The notes: a model not told the origin generated them from the sequence alone. 64,000 bases of DNA from Massilia sp. TS11 (GCF_022012445.1 NZ_JAKLTS010000013.1:56437-120436); one strand, 5' to 3'. Counted from the stretch's first letter, positions 7,834-17,587 are shown. Program-made: numbers and translations.

Positions 7834-9723
7834 TTACTTCATCGCCGCGGCGATCTGCTGCAGCGTGCTGGGGTCGTCGATGGTGGTCAGGTCGCCCGGA
7901 TCGCGTCCTTCGGCCAGGGCCTGGATCGAACGGCGCAGCATCTTGCCCGAGCGCGTCTTGGGCAGGCCGTTGACGAAGTAGATGCGCTTGGGCCGAGCGA
8001 TCGCGCCCAGCATCTCGTCGACGGTCTTCTTCACTTCCGCTTCCAGCACGGCGCGCGCTTCTTCGGTCGCGATGCGGCTGTTGTCCTTGACCACGGCGAA
8101 GGCGACCGGCTCCTGTCCTTTGACGGCGTCGTTCACGCCGACCACGGCCACTTCTGCAATCGCATAGTGGGCCTGCACGGCCTCCTCGATCTCGCGCGTG
8201 CCGAGACGGTGGCCGGCGACGTTGATCACGTCGTCGGTGCGGCCGAGGATGTAGTGGTAGCCCTCGTCGTCGCGGATGCCCCAGTCGAAGCTCGAGTAGA
8301 CGAGCGGCTCCTTGAACAGGCTGAAATAGGTACGTTCGAAGCGCTCGTCGTCGCCCCACACGGTGGCCAGGCAGCCCGGCGGCAGCGGCGGCACGATGCC
8401 GACAATGCCCTTCTCATTCGGGCCGCACTCGCTGCCGTCCTCGCGGTAGATGCGCAGGTCGTAGCCATACACGGGGAAGGACGGGGTGCCGAATTTGATC
8501 GGCGTGTCCTCGACTCCGCGCACGGTCGACAGCATCGGCCAGCCGGTTTCGGTCTGCCAGTAGTTGTCGATCACGGGCAGCTTGAGTTCACCCATGATCC
8601 ATTCGTGGGTCGGCTGGTCGAGCGGTTCGCCGGCCAGGAACAGGTGCTTCAGGCTGGACAGGTCGTACTTGTGCAGCCACTCGGGGTCCTGCTTTTTCAG
8701 CACGCGGATCGCGGTCGGCGCCGAGAACATCACATTCACCTGGTACTTCTCGACCAGGCGCCACCACACGCCGGCGTCCGGACGGATCGGCGTGCCTTCG
8801 TACATGATGGTGCACATGCCGGCGATCAGCGGGCCGTAGATGATGTAGCTGTGGCCGACCACCCAGCCGATGTCGGAGGTCGAGAACATGGTCTCGCCGG
8901 CGCCGCCGGTGAAGATATGCTGCATCGACGCGGCCAGCGCCACCGCATAGCCGCCGGTATCGCGCTGCACGCCTTTCGGCTTGCCGGTCGTGCCCGAGGT
9001 GTACAGGATGTAGGACGGATCGGTGCTGTCGACCCAGGTGCAGGGCACGTCGGCGTCCATGTGGGCGGCGCGCAGGTGGGCGTAGTCGACGTCGCGGCCG
9101 TCCACGCGCTCCCAGTTGTGGTCGATGTGGCGGTCCACCATCAGCACGTGCTGGGGCTTGTATTCGGCCAGGTGGCAGGCTTCGTCGAGCAGGTGCTTGT
9201 AGGGCACGGCCTTACCGCCGCGCATGCCGGCCTCGGCCGAGACGATCAGCTTGGGCTGGGCGTCGTCGATGCGGGTAGCGAGGCTGTTGGCCGCAAAGCC
9301 GCCGAACACCACCGAGTGGATCGCGCCGATCCGGGCGCAGGCCAGCATGGCGAAGGCGGCTTCGGCGATCATCGGCATGTAGATCAGCACGCGGTCGCCC
9401 TTGCCGACGCCAAGCGTCTGCATGATGGCGGCCATGCGCATGACCTCGGTTTTCAGTTCGGCGAAGGTGTAGACCTTCTCTTCGTTCGTCTCGGTCGACA
9501 CGTACACGAGGGCGCGCGCGTCGGGACGGGTGGCAGCATGGCGGTCAACGGCGTTATGGCAGAGGTTGGTCTTGCCACCGGCGAACCATTTGACGAAGGG
9601 CGGGCGGGAGAAATCGCAGATCTGCTGGGGCGGGGTCTGCCAATCGATCAGCTCGGACTGCTCTTTCCAGAATTCGTCGCGCTGATCGATGGAACGACGA
9701 TAGAAATCCTTGTAACTGGCCAC
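7834..9723 (-). CDS. prpE: Propionate--CoA ligase
   Basis: This 629-residue acyl-CoA synthetase of the ANL superfamily matches E. coli PrpE in length. It activates propionate (or acetate) to acyl-CoA through an acyl-adenylate. Visible motifs are the P-loop-like SGTTGKPKGVQRDTGGY, the adenylation motif YWQTETGWP, and the C-terminal catalytic lysine in LPKTRSGKMLRR. The start is GTG at 9721-9723 with GGAG nine bases upstream. No prpBCD genes are adjacent, so it stands alone. Acetyl-CoA synthetase is the main alternative, but the overall sequence pattern fits PrpE better. Confidence 0.88.
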   Translation of the reverse strand: MASYKDFYRRSIDQRDEFWKEQSELIDWQTPPQQICDFSRPPFVKWFAGGKTNLCHNAVDRHAATRPDARALVYVSTETNEEKVYTFAELKTEVMRMAAIMQTLGVGKGDRVLIYMPMIAEAAFAMLACARIGAIHSVVFGGFAANSLATRIDDAQPKLIVSAEAGMRGGKAVPYKHLLDEACHLAEYKPQHVLMVDRHIDHNWERVDGRDVDYAHLRAAHMDADVPCTWVDSTDPSYILYTSGTTGKPKGVQRDTGGYAVALAASMQHIFTGGAGETMFSTSDIGWVVGHSYIIYGPLIAGMCTIMYEGTPIRPDAGVWWRLVEKYQVNVMFSAPTAIRVLKKQDPEWLHKYDLSSLKHLFLAGEPLDQPTHEWIMGELKLPVIDNYWQTETGWPMLSTVRGVEDTPIKFGTPSFPVYGYDLRIYREDGSECGPNEKGIVGIVPPLPPGCLATVWGDDERFERTYFSLFKEPLVYSSFDWGIRDDEGYHYILGRTDDVINVAGHRLGTREIEEAVQAHYAIAEVAVVGVNDAVKGQEPVAFAVVKDNSRIATEEARAVLEAEVKKTVDEMLGAIARPKRIYFVNGLPKTRSGKMLRRSIQALAEGRDPGDLTTIDDPSTLQQIAAAMK

Positions 9724-9805
9724 AATGCGTCTCCGTAAGGGGGGAATTGTTTTCTGATGCTTATTCCCCTATTCAAACGCGGCGGCATTACATGAAACTG
9801 ACAGT

Positions 9806-10360
9806 CTACTTTTTGGCGCTAACCGCCTCCCACTCCTTGGCGTACCACTTGCGCGTGGCGGCGTTCGGATAGAGATTGACGCGGTAGGTCTGCCAGACGC
9901 GGTCCATACGCACGGTCACGTAGCTCTGGCAGTTTGCGCATTTCTCTTTGTAGAAGGCCTCGAGCGCGGGCTTGATCTTGGTCGGGTCCTGGATATAGAA
10001 GAACAGGGCCTGCTCGCGGTTGTAGGTGAAGCTGCCCGCGTAAATCGCCTCGCCATTTTTCTTGACCAGGGCCACCGTGTCCTTGGCCAGCTGCTGCAGG
10101 CGCTCGACATCCTTGGGCGGCGGCAGGCCATCGGCCTCGCGCGATTTGGCGTAGTGCACGCCGGTGATCAGCAGCACCGGGTAGTCGTCGAGCGGGGCCT
10201 TGTCCATCAGAGCGATATTGACTTCGGTAATGCCGGGGCCCTGGTCGTAGCCGGCCTTGTAAGTCCACCAGTTTTCGCGCACGGCGGGTTTGGCGGCAAA
10301 GGCGGCACTGGCCAGCAGCAGGCTGGCGGCGGCGATCATAAAGCGGGTGGTGGTCAGCAT
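9806..10360 (-). CDS. Secreted protein resembling DUF695 family
   Basis: The 184-residue product has a signal peptide (TRFMIAAASLLLASAAFA). The mature domain, with NWWTYKAGYDQGPGITEVNIAL near its N-terminus and a dyp-like segment (LDDYPVLLITG), resembles DUF695 proteins. That assignment is from memory and unverified. CANC (about residue 140) could be a metal or disulfide site. It is divergent from the GNAT gene and downstream of prpE on the same strand. Function unknown. Confidence 0.6.
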   Translation of the reverse strand: MLTTTRFMIAAASLLLASAAFAAKPAVRENWWTYKAGYDQGPGITEVNIALMDKAPLDDYPVLLITGVHYAKSREADGLPPPKDVERLQQLAKDTVALVKKNGEAIYAGSFTYNREQALFFYIQDPTKIKPALEAFYKEKCANCQSYVTVRMDRVWQTYRVNLYPNAATRKWYAKEWEAVSAKK

Positions 10361-10421
10361 GGCGTTGGCAGGACGAAAGTGCGAGCCGACATTGTACTGC
10401 GGCCAATGCTAGACTGGGGGG

Positions 10422-11054
10422 ATGTCTGTCCCGCTCGCGCTTCTGGAGAATTGGCAGCGCGGCTGGTCGCTCGCGCGCGGCCTGCCTGCGCCCGTGCATG
10501 CCGACGGCGGCCTGGTGGTCGAGGTCGGCCAGCCGGGCCAGCTGCGGCGCCACCTGTTCTGCAGTGCCGGCCCTGCCCTGGCGGCCGTGGCCGCCCGTAT
10601 CGACGCCCCCCATATCTTTTTGAAAGTCTGCGCCGCGCCCGAGGCCGTGCGCGCCGTCCTGCCCGCCCCCTGGGCCTTCGACCAGCCGCGCTTTTTCATG
10701 CAGTGCGTGGGACCGATGGCGCCGGGCCCGGCCCTGCCGGCCGGCTACCAGTTCAGCCAGACCCGGCTCGGCCCGCTCACGACGCTGCAGGTGCGCGCGC
10801 CCGACGGCAGCGTGGCGGCCAGTGGGCATCTGGTGCGCTTCGGCACGGTGGCCGTGTTCGACCGCATCGAAACAGCCGAGGCGCACCGGCGGCGTGGCCT
10901 GGCCAGCGCCCTGATGCGTGCGCTCGACCAAGGCGCCGCCGGCGCCGCGCAGCGTCTGCTGGTGGCCACCGCCGCCGGCCAGGCGCTGTATGCGACGCTG
11001 GGCTGGGACACGCTCTCGCCCTACACGACCGCCTTCCTGCCCGAGCCCGGCTGA
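10422..11054 (+). CDS. GNAT-family N-acetyltransferase
   Basis: This 210-residue protein has its GNAT domain in the C-terminal half. The acetyl-CoA binding motif A is visible as IETAEAHRRRGLASALMRAL (R-R-G-x-A pattern), followed by the ALYATLGW motif B region typical of GNAT enzymes. The N-terminal 100 residues are a family-specific cap. A GGGGG stretch precedes the ATG. The substrate cannot be told from sequence. The next gene, the cystine carrier, starts 65 bases later on the same strand. Confidence 0.8.
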   Translation: MSVPLALLENWQRGWSLARGLPAPVHADGGLVVEVGQPGQLRRHLFCSAGPALAAVAARIDAPHIFLKVCAAPEAVRAVLPAPWAFDQPRFFMQCVGPMAPGPALPAGYQFSQTRLGPLTTLQVRAPDGSVAASGHLVRFGTVAVFDRIETAEAHRRRGLASALMRALDQGAAGAAQRLLVATAAGQALYATLGWDTLSPYTTAFLPEPG

Positions 11055-11118
11055 GGGCGCCGTGCGCGGGGCCGCGAGTCCCGTTAGAATGCTTGCTCCT
11101 GATACAAATGAGGTGCCC

Positions 11119-12519
11119 ATGTCGCTCGCCCTGATCGCCAACCTGCTCGCCGCGGCCGCCGGCTGCTTTGTGCTCTACCAGATGCACATCCGCCACGTGT
11201 CGTTTACGCGGCGCGTCTTTGCCGGTCTGGGTCTGGGTATCCTGCTCGGCGCCGCCTTGCAGAGCCTGTATGGCAGCGGCGCCCCTGTGCTGGGTCAGAC
11301 CGCCGCCTATCTGGAAATCGTGGGCGAAGGCTATGTCAAGCTGCTGCAGATGATCATCATGCCGCTGATCATGGTGTCGATCATCTCGGCCATCCTCAAG
11401 CTCAAGGACGCCTCCTCGCTCGGCAAGATTTCGGCCCTGACCATCGGCACCCTGATGCTGACCACGGCGATTGCCGCCTGCATCGGCATTGCCATGGCCA
11501 AGCTGTATGGTCTGTCGGCCGTGGGCATGGTGAGCGGCACGGCCGAGGCCGCACGCGGCCAATACCTGCTGAATAAGCTCGGCGCAGCCAAGGAGATTTC
11601 GCTGCCGGCCATGCTGCTGTCCTTCATCCCCGAGAACCCCTTCCTCGACCTGACCGGCGCGCGCAAGACCTCGACCATCGCCGTGGTGCTGTTCTCGATC
11701 TTCATCGGGGTCTCGGCGACCGGCATTGCGGGCAAGAAGCCCGAAGTCTTCAGCAGCTTTGAGCACTTCATGCACGTGGCCCATGTGATCGTGATGCGCA
11801 TGGTGACCCTGGTGCTGCGCCTGACTCCGTTCGGCGTGTTCGCGCTGATGAGCAAGATGGTCTCGACCGCCAGCCTGGCCGACATCCTCAACCTGATCCG
11901 CTTCGTACTCGCCAGCTACAGCGCCCTGATTCTGATGTTCGGCGTGCATCTGCTGCTGATCGCCGCGGTCGGTCTCAATCCGCGCCGTTACGTGCAGAAA
12001 GTGATGCCGGTGCTGGCCTTTGCCTTCAGCTCGCGCACCAGCGCCGGCGCCATTCCGATGAGCGTGCAGGCCCAGACCACGCGCCTGGGCACGCCCGAGG
12101 GCATCGCCAACTTCGCCGCCTCCTTCGGTTCCACCATCGGCCAGAACGGCTGCGCCGGCATCTACCCGGCCATGCTGGCCGTGATGATCGCGCCGACGGT
12201 CGGCATCGATCCGTTCACCGCCGCCTTCCTGCTGCCGCTGGTGGCGATCATCGTGGTCGGTTCGGTCGGCATTGCCGGAGTCGGCGGCGGCGCCACCTTT
12301 GCCGCCCTGATCGTGCTGTCGGCGATGGATCTGCCGGTGGCCCTGGCCGGTCTGCTGATTTCCATCGAGCCCCTGATCGACATGGGCCGCACGGCCCTGA
12401 ACGTATCCGGCTCGATTACGGCCGGCACCGTGAGCAGCCGCCTGCTGGGCCAGACCGATCTGGCCGTCTTCAATGCCGACACCCTGGCCGACCTCGACGA
12501 CGAGGCCCAGGTGGTTTGA
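11119..12519 (+). CDS. tcyP: L-cystine transporter, DAACS family (TcyP/YdjN-like)
   Basis: This 466-residue inner-membrane symporter matches the family length (E. coli YdjN 463). It has a string of hydrophobic helices and the conserved dicarboxylate/amino-acid symporter core, seen in MIIMPLIMVSIISAI and FAASFGSTIGQNGCAGIYPA; the latter is characteristic of the cystine branch. The role is sodium- or proton-coupled uptake of cystine, a sulfur source. The ATG at 11119 has AGGT upstream; a longer open frame to 10918 overlaps the GNAT gene and is rejected. The cysteine biosynthetic operon lies 45 kb away. Confidence 0.85.
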   Translation: MSLALIANLLAAAAGCFVLYQMHIRHVSFTRRVFAGLGLGILLGAALQSLYGSGAPVLGQTAAYLEIVGEGYVKLLQMIIMPLIMVSIISAILKLKDASSLGKISALTIGTLMLTTAIAACIGIAMAKLYGLSAVGMVSGTAEAARGQYLLNKLGAAKEISLPAMLLSFIPENPFLDLTGARKTSTIAVVLFSIFIGVSATGIAGKKPEVFSSFEHFMHVAHVIVMRMVTLVLRLTPFGVFALMSKMVSTASLADILNLIRFVLASYSALILMFGVHLLLIAAVGLNPRRYVQKVMPVLAFAFSSRTSAGAIPMSVQAQTTRLGTPEGIANFAASFGSTIGQNGCAGIYPAMLAVMIAPTVGIDPFTAAFLLPLVAIIVVGSVGIAGVGGGATFAALIVLSAMDLPVALAGLLISIEPLIDMGRTALNVSGSITAGTVSSRLLGQTDLAVFNADTLADLDDEAQVV

Positions 12520-12608
12520 TCTGCATCAAATCCTCGATCGGGGCCTGAACTTGGGGATTTAAGCCCCGTCTAAGTTTCAGGCCCATTGATCCGATTGAGG
12601 AGGCGATA

Positions 12609-13088
12609 ATGAAATTCCCCCAACATGCATTCTGGGGTGTGCTGGTTCTGACGGCGGCGCTGGCTGGCTGCCACAAGAACGAGCCCACCACGCCCACCAC
12701 CACGTCACCGGCCACCGGCACCAGCGGCAGCGATGCCACCGGCACCAGTGGCACCAGCGGCACCGGCACCACCGGTAGCGGCAATACCGATACGGGCGCC
12801 GCCGGCGGCACCGGTACGGGAACTGGCACGGGCACCGGTACCGGCGGCACAGGTACTGGCACGGGCGGCACCGGCACCGGCACCGGCGGCACCAGCGGCA
12901 CCGGCACCGGCGGTACGGGTACCAGCGGCACCGGTACTGGCGGCACCGGCACCACCGGCACCACCGGCACCACCGGCGGCGCCACGGGTACCACCGGCAC
13001 CACGGGCAGCCCGCCGACCACGGGCTCGGACACCACGAGCAACCAGGCCGCCAGCCCGCCGCCGCACGGCAAGAGCAAAAAGCAGTAA
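12609..13088 (+). CDS. Gly/Thr-repeat lipoprotein
   Basis: This 159-residue protein has a short signal sequence with lipobox LAGC (about residues 17-21), a brief Thr/Pro segment, and then about 100 residues made almost only of Gly and Thr in GTGTGG/TGGTGT patterns with occasional Ser. A basic, Pro-rich tail ends in KSKKQ. A GAGGAGG ribosome site precedes the ATG. It should be an envelope lipoprotein with an extended, disordered Gly/Thr region. The DNA is a GGCACC/GGTACC-type microsatellite, so length may vary between strains. No function is known for such proteins. Confidence 0.8.
   Translation: MKFPQHAFWGVLVLTAALAGCHKNEPTTPTTTSPATGTSGSDATGTSGTSGTGTTGSGNTDTGAAGGTGTGTGTGTGTGGTGTGTGGTGTGTGGTSGTGTGGTGTSGTGTGGTGTTGTTGTTGGATGTTGTTGSPPTTGSDTTSNQAASPPPHGKSKKQ
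12715..13030 (+). repeat. GGCACC-type coding microsatellite
   Basis: The stretch is dominated by degenerate copies of ACCGGC/GGCACC units encoding Thr-Gly. All six frames are nearly free of stops across it, which creates spurious Val/Pro- and Ala-rich antisense frames. In-frame hexamer or dodecamer slippage is plausible. Confidence 0.7.
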
Positions 13089-13097
13089 GCAGAAACA

Positions 13098-13123
13098 ACA
13101 AGGCCCGCTTGCGCGGGCCTTGT
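13098..13123. terminator. Bidirectional hairpin terminator
   Basis: ACAAGGCCCGC (13098-13108) pairs perfectly with GCGGGCCTTGT (13113-13123) around a TTGC loop. It lies between the convergent ends of the Gly/Thr lipoprotein gene and the RND permease gene, so it can serve both strands. The T run is short. Confidence 0.75.
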
Positions 13124-13140
13124 CACATCATCGCTACAGC

Positions 13141-16100
13141 TTACTTGTCCATCACCGGAGCGGGCGCCACCGATTTGCGCGGGCCCGGACCGCCGCGGCC
13201 GCCGCGGCCACGGATGAAGGCGATGGCCTTCATGATCATGCGGAACACGAAGCGGACCATCACCAGGGTCAGCAGCGCTTCGACCAGGGTCAGGAAGAAG
13301 GCAAAGCCCACATTCCAGCGGTCGGCGCGCAGGTGGAACTTCTTGATCATGCTGTCACGCTTGATCTCGATGCTGTCGTAGAAGGTCGGCACCACCAGCA
13401 GGGTCAGCATGGTCGAGGTGATCGTGCCGCCGATGATGGCCACGGCCAGCGGACGGTAGAAGTCACCGCCCTCACCCAGGCCCAGGGCCACCGGCAGCAT
13501 GCCGGCGATCAGGGCGAAGGTGGTCATCAGAATCGGACGCAGACGCACACGGCCGGCGTGCATCAGCGCGTCTTCACGGCCATAGCCTTCCTCTTCACGC
13601 TTGCGGGCGGCGTCGAGCAGCAGAATCGCGTTCTTCGCCACCAGGCCCATCAGCATGATGATACCGATCATCGACATCAGGTTCAGGGTATTGCCCGTCA
13701 CCGTCAGGCCGGTCACCACGCCGATCAGCGACAGCGGCAGCGACAGCATCACGCCCATCGGCGCCGTGAACGAGCCGAACTGGATCACCAGGATCAGGTA
13801 CATCATGGCCACGCCCGAGATCAGGGCGATGATCATATTGGTGAACAGTTCCTGCTGGTCCTGGCCAGCGCCACCGAGTTCCAGACCATAGCCGGGCGGG
13901 AATTCCATCTTGCGGGCCAGTTCCATGGCTTCCTTGGTGACTTCACCGGCCGAGCGGCCCTGCACGTTGGCCGAAACCGTGATCGTGCGCTTGCCGTTCT
14001 TGTGCTCGATGCCCGAGGGGCCCTTGCCCATCGAAATACTGGCGATCTGGTCGAGCGGGACCATCTGGGTCGTGCCCGTGACCGAGATCGGCAGACGCTC
14101 GATGTTCTCGGCGGCCACACGGTCAGCCGGATGCAGGCGCACGGCCACGTCGCGGGTTTCGCCGGTCGGGTCGACCCAGTCGCCGACTTCGACGCCGGCG
14201 AAGGCCACGCGCAGCGACTGCGCCGCGTCGTTGATGGAAATACCCATCGAGCTGGCCAGGCCGCGGTCGAGCTCGATCTTGAGCTCGTTCTTCGGATCCT
14301 GTTCCGACAGGCCGACGTCAACCGCGCCCTTCACCTGGCGCAGCTTCTCCATATACGCCTGGGTCAGTTCGAGCAGCTTGCGCGAATCCGGACCGGTGAA
14401 CTCGATCTGCACCGGCTTGCGGCCGCCATTGTTCAGGTCGTCCACGACCTCATACTCGGCGCCGACCAGGGGACGGATCTTCTCGCGCAGCTCGGCGGCG
14501 ATTTCGCGCGCCGAACGCTTGCGCTCCTGACGCTTGCCGATGTCGACCGTGATCCGGCCGCCGCTGGCGCCGACGCGCACATTGGTTTCCTTCACTTCCG
14601 GGATCGTGTGAGCGATCTCGGCGGCCTTCATCATCTTCAGGCGCGCATACTCGACGCTCGAGGACGAAGGCGTACGCACGTCCATCGCGATGAAGCCGAC
14701 GTCGGACTTGGGCAGAAACTCGGTGCCGCCCATCGTCATCTGCAGGGCCAGGGCGCCGACCAGGGTCAGAATGGTCAGCAGGGTCATCCAGATGCGGTGG
14801 TGCAGCGCCCATTCGATCACATAGCCGTAGCGGTCGGCCTGGTGGTCGAACCAGTCGTTAAAGCGCTGCAGCAGTTTGCCCAGGCCTTTTTTCGGGGCCG
14901 TGTGGTGGTCCGGCGGATCACCCCAGTAGGCCGACAGCATCGGGTCGAGCGTGAACGAGATCGCCAGCGACACCAGCACCGAGCAGGCCACGGTCAGCGC
15001 AAACGGACGGAACCATTCGCCGGCGATACCGGGCATGAAGGCCACCGGAATGAACACGGAGATGATCGAGAAGGTCGTGGCCGCCACGGCCAGGCCGATT
15101 TCGGCCGTGCCTTCGAGGGCGGCGCGGCGCCGCTCTTTACCCGACTGCATGTGACGCACGATGTTTTCCCGCACCACGATCGCATCGTCGATCAGCACGC
15201 CGATCGCCAGCGACAGGCCAAGCAGGGTCATGAAGTTGAGCGTGAAGCCGCACAGCCAGACCGCGATGAAGGCCGCCACCACCGAAGTCGGCAGCGACAG
15301 CGCCGTGATCAGGGTCGAGCGCCAGGAATTGAGGAAGGCGTAGACCACGAAGATGGTCAGGCCGGCGCCGAGCACGAGCGACTCGATCACATTGTTCAGG
15401 CTGCGCTGGGCCTGGTCGCCGCCGTCGCGCGTGACTTCCAGTTTGGTGCCCTTGGGCAGTTCCTTCTGCACTTCTTCGACCACGGCCTTGACCTTCTTGG
15501 CCACCGTCACGGTCGACGCGTCGCGCGAGCGGCTGACCCAGATCCCGACGTTCGGGCGGCCCGAACGGTAGGACAGGCTGGTCACCTCGGCGAAACCGTC
15601 CTTGATCTCGGCCAGCTGGCCCAGGCGCACCACTTCGTCGCCGCGGCGCTTGACCACGATCTGCTGGAAGTCGGCCGGCGATTCGATCCGGCCGACGAGA
15701 CGGATGCTCTTCTCGTCGAGCGAGCTGGTCAGCTTACCGACGGGGGCATTCGTGTTCTGGGTGCGCAGGGCGGCCGTCACATCGGCCACCGAGACATTGT
15801 ATTCACGCAGCTTGTCAGCGCGCAGCAGCACCGACAGCTCGCGCTTGAGCGAACCGCCGACCTGCACGGTCGACACGCCGTCGACGCCGCGCAGGCGGTC
15901 GGCCAGCACGTCTTCGGCAAAGCGCGAAATTTCGGCATGGGTCTGGGTGCTCGAGGACAGGGCCAGACTGATGATCGGGTCGGCCGCCGGGTCGAAGCGC
16001 TGCAGGATCGGCTCGCGCATCTCGGTCGGCAGCTTGTAGCGCACGGCCGCAATCGCATTGCGGATCTCGTCCGAGGCCTCGATCAGGTTCTTCGAGAAAT

Positions 16101-16386
16101 TGAACTCGATGAAGAACTGGGCGCCGCCCTCGTTCGCGCTGGCATTCAGGCGCGTCACGCCGGAGATGCTGTTGAGCGACTTCTCGATGCGGTTGACGAT
16201 CTCGCGCTCGACCGTGTCGGGCGAGGCGCCCGGATACGGAATCGAGACGAAGATGAACGGCACTTCGACGTCCGGGTTCTGGTTGACGCGCAGCTTGTTC
16301 AGGGCCAGCAGGCCCATGGCCATCATCGCGATGATCAGAACAATCGTCGCGACTGGCCGCTTGATACTGAAATCAGACAGGAACAT
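13141..16386 (-). CDS. RND efflux pump inner-membrane permease (HAE1/AcrB type)
   Basis: This 1081-residue protein is a typical proton-driven multidrug exporter of the AcrB/MexB class. It starts with FLSDFSIKRPVATIVLII (TM1). The paired aspartates of the proton relay are D400/D401 in LIDDAIVVREN, and the signature GLVAKNAILLLDAAR lies in the second half. Porter-domain repeats (SIPYPGASPDTVE) are intact. The C-terminus has an extra hydrophobic segment and a basic Gly-rich tail (IRGRGGRGGPGPRK), which is unusual for the family. It is the second gene of an operon, three bases after the adaptor gene. No outer-membrane TolC gene is adjacent. Substrates are unknown. Confidence 0.92.
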   Translation of the reverse strand: MFLSDFSIKRPVATIVLIIAMMAMGLLALNKLRVNQNPDVEVPFIFVSIPYPGASPDTVEREIVNRIEKSLNSISGVTRLNASANEGGAQFFIEFNFSKNLIEASDEIRNAIAAVRYKLPTEMREPILQRFDPAADPIISLALSSSTQTHAEISRFAEDVLADRLRGVDGVSTVQVGGSLKRELSVLLRADKLREYNVSVADVTAALRTQNTNAPVGKLTSSLDEKSIRLVGRIESPADFQQIVVKRRGDEVVRLGQLAEIKDGFAEVTSLSYRSGRPNVGIWVSRSRDASTVTVAKKVKAVVEEVQKELPKGTKLEVTRDGGDQAQRSLNNVIESLVLGAGLTIFVVYAFLNSWRSTLITALSLPTSVVAAFIAVWLCGFTLNFMTLLGLSLAIGVLIDDAIVVRENIVRHMQSGKERRRAALEGTAEIGLAVAATTFSIISVFIPVAFMPGIAGEWFRPFALTVACSVLVSLAISFTLDPMLSAYWGDPPDHHTAPKKGLGKLLQRFNDWFDHQADRYGYVIEWALHHRIWMTLLTILTLVGALALQMTMGGTEFLPKSDVGFIAMDVRTPSSSSVEYARLKMMKAAEIAHTIPEVKETNVRVGASGGRITVDIGKRQERKRSAREIAAELREKIRPLVGAEYEVVDDLNNGGRKPVQIEFTGPDSRKLLELTQAYMEKLRQVKGAVDVGLSEQDPKNELKIELDRGLASSMGISINDAAQSLRVAFAGVEVGDWVDPTGETRDVAVRLHPADRVAAENIERLPISVTGTTQMVPLDQIASISMGKGPSGIEHKNGKRTITVSANVQGRSAGEVTKEAMELARKMEFPPGYGLELGGAGQDQQELFTNMIIALISGVAMMYLILVIQFGSFTAPMGVMLSLPLSLIGVVTGLTVTGNTLNLMSMIGIIMLMGLVAKNAILLLDAARKREEEGYGREDALMHAGRVRLRPILMTTFALIAGMLPVALGLGEGGDFYRPLAVAIIGGTITSTMLTLLVVPTFYDSIEIKRDSMIKKFHLRADRWNVGFAFFLTLVEALLTLVMVRFVFRMIMKAIAFIRGRGGRGGPGPRKSVAPAPVMDK

Positions 16387-16389
16387 GGT

Positions 16390-17544
16390 TTATTTCCCCT
16401 GGGCGGCGGCCGCGGCGGCCGGAGCAGCGCTGGCGACCTTGGTCGTGGCCATCGCCACGGCCTGGCCGTCCTTCAGATTCGAGCGCGGATTGCGGATCAC
16501 ATTGTCGCCAGCGGCCAGGCCGCTGGTGACTTCCCAGTTGCCAGTGCGCGGGTCGCGCACGCCGAGCTTGACCGGCTGCTTGACCAGGGTATTGCCCTTG
16601 ATCAGCCAGGCATAGCTGGCGTCGCCGGCGCGCACGATGGCCGATTCGGCCAGGGTCAGGGCGGCATTCGATTCGGCTTCGATGCGGCCTTCGGCATACA
16701 GGCCCGAGACTTTGGGCGTGTCGCCGCTGAAGGCGACCAGCACTTCGACCTGGCGCGTGACTTCATTGGCCGAGGGGTCGACGCGCTTGATCACGCCGCG
16801 GAATTCCTGATTGCCATAGCCATTGATGCGGAAGGACACCGGCTGGCCGACCTTGACGGCGGCGATGCGGTCGGCCGAGACACGGCCTTCGAAGCGCACC
16901 GAGCTCGGGTCGATCACCTTCATCAGCTCCTTGCCGACGGCGGCGGTGTCGCCGGCCGACACTTTACGGTCCGACACCACGCCATCGAAGGGGGCGCGCA
17001 CCAGGGTGCGCTGCAGCTGCTGGCGGGCGGTCGAGACGCGCGACTTGGCGGCCGACAGGTCGCTCTGGGCATTGTTACGGCGCACTTCGGCGTCGTCCAG
17101 GGCCTGGGCGCTGGTCATGCCCGATTCGCGCAGGGTCTTCTGGCGGGTCAGATTGCGTTCGGCCTGGTCGAAGGCGCGCGCAGCGGCGCGTTCACCTTCT
17201 TCGGCCGACAGCACGGCTTCGCGGATCGCGGTTTCGTCCAGACGGGCCAGGATGTCGCCCTTCTTGACGACATCGCCATTTTCCTTGAGCACCTGGAGCA
17301 CCACGGCCGAGACTTCCGCGCGCAGGTCGGCGCGGCGTTCCGGCTGGATCGACCCGGTCACGACCGGGCCCGAGGCGATGCTGGCCGACTGGACCGCGGT
17401 CACGTCCTCAGCCGCCACCTGCAGCTGGACAGCCTTGGCGTTGGCCGAAGCCGACGCGCTGCCGGACGCTGCCGGGCCGTCTTTCTTGCCGCAGGCTGCG
17501 AGGGCCGAGGCGATGGCCAGGACAAAAAGGGTCTTGCGCAACAT
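16390..17544 (-). CDS. RND efflux periplasmic adaptor lipoprotein (MFP)
   Basis: This 384-residue membrane-fusion protein has lipobox LAAC (residues 15-18) for inner-membrane anchoring. It has a lipoyl/barrel-sandwich domain (VLKENGDVVKKGDILARLD), an alpha-hairpin (about 110-170), a second lipoyl half (RAPFDGVVSDRKVSAGD) and a beta-barrel with a membrane-proximal domain. It links the permease to an outer-membrane channel. It is first in the operon, with its promoter about 45 bases upstream at 17592-17620. No local repressor gene is present. Confidence 0.9.
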   Translation of the reverse strand: MLRKTLFVLAIASALAACGKKDGPAASGSASASANAKAVQLQVAAEDVTAVQSASIASGPVVTGSIQPERRADLRAEVSAVVLQVLKENGDVVKKGDILARLDETAIREAVLSAEEGERAAARAFDQAERNLTRQKTLRESGMTSAQALDDAEVRRNNAQSDLSAAKSRVSTARQQLQRTLVRAPFDGVVSDRKVSAGDTAAVGKELMKVIDPSSVRFEGRVSADRIAAVKVGQPVSFRINGYGNQEFRGVIKRVDPSANEVTRQVEVLVAFSGDTPKVSGLYAEGRIEAESNAALTLAESAIVRAGDASYAWLIKGNTLVKQPVKLGVRDPRTGNWEVTSGLAAGDNVIRNPRSNLKDGQAVAMATTKVASAAPAAAAAAQGK

Positions 17545-17587
17545 ATGGGTTCTCCCGTGTGTATGGATTTTGTAGAAACTTCAACCC

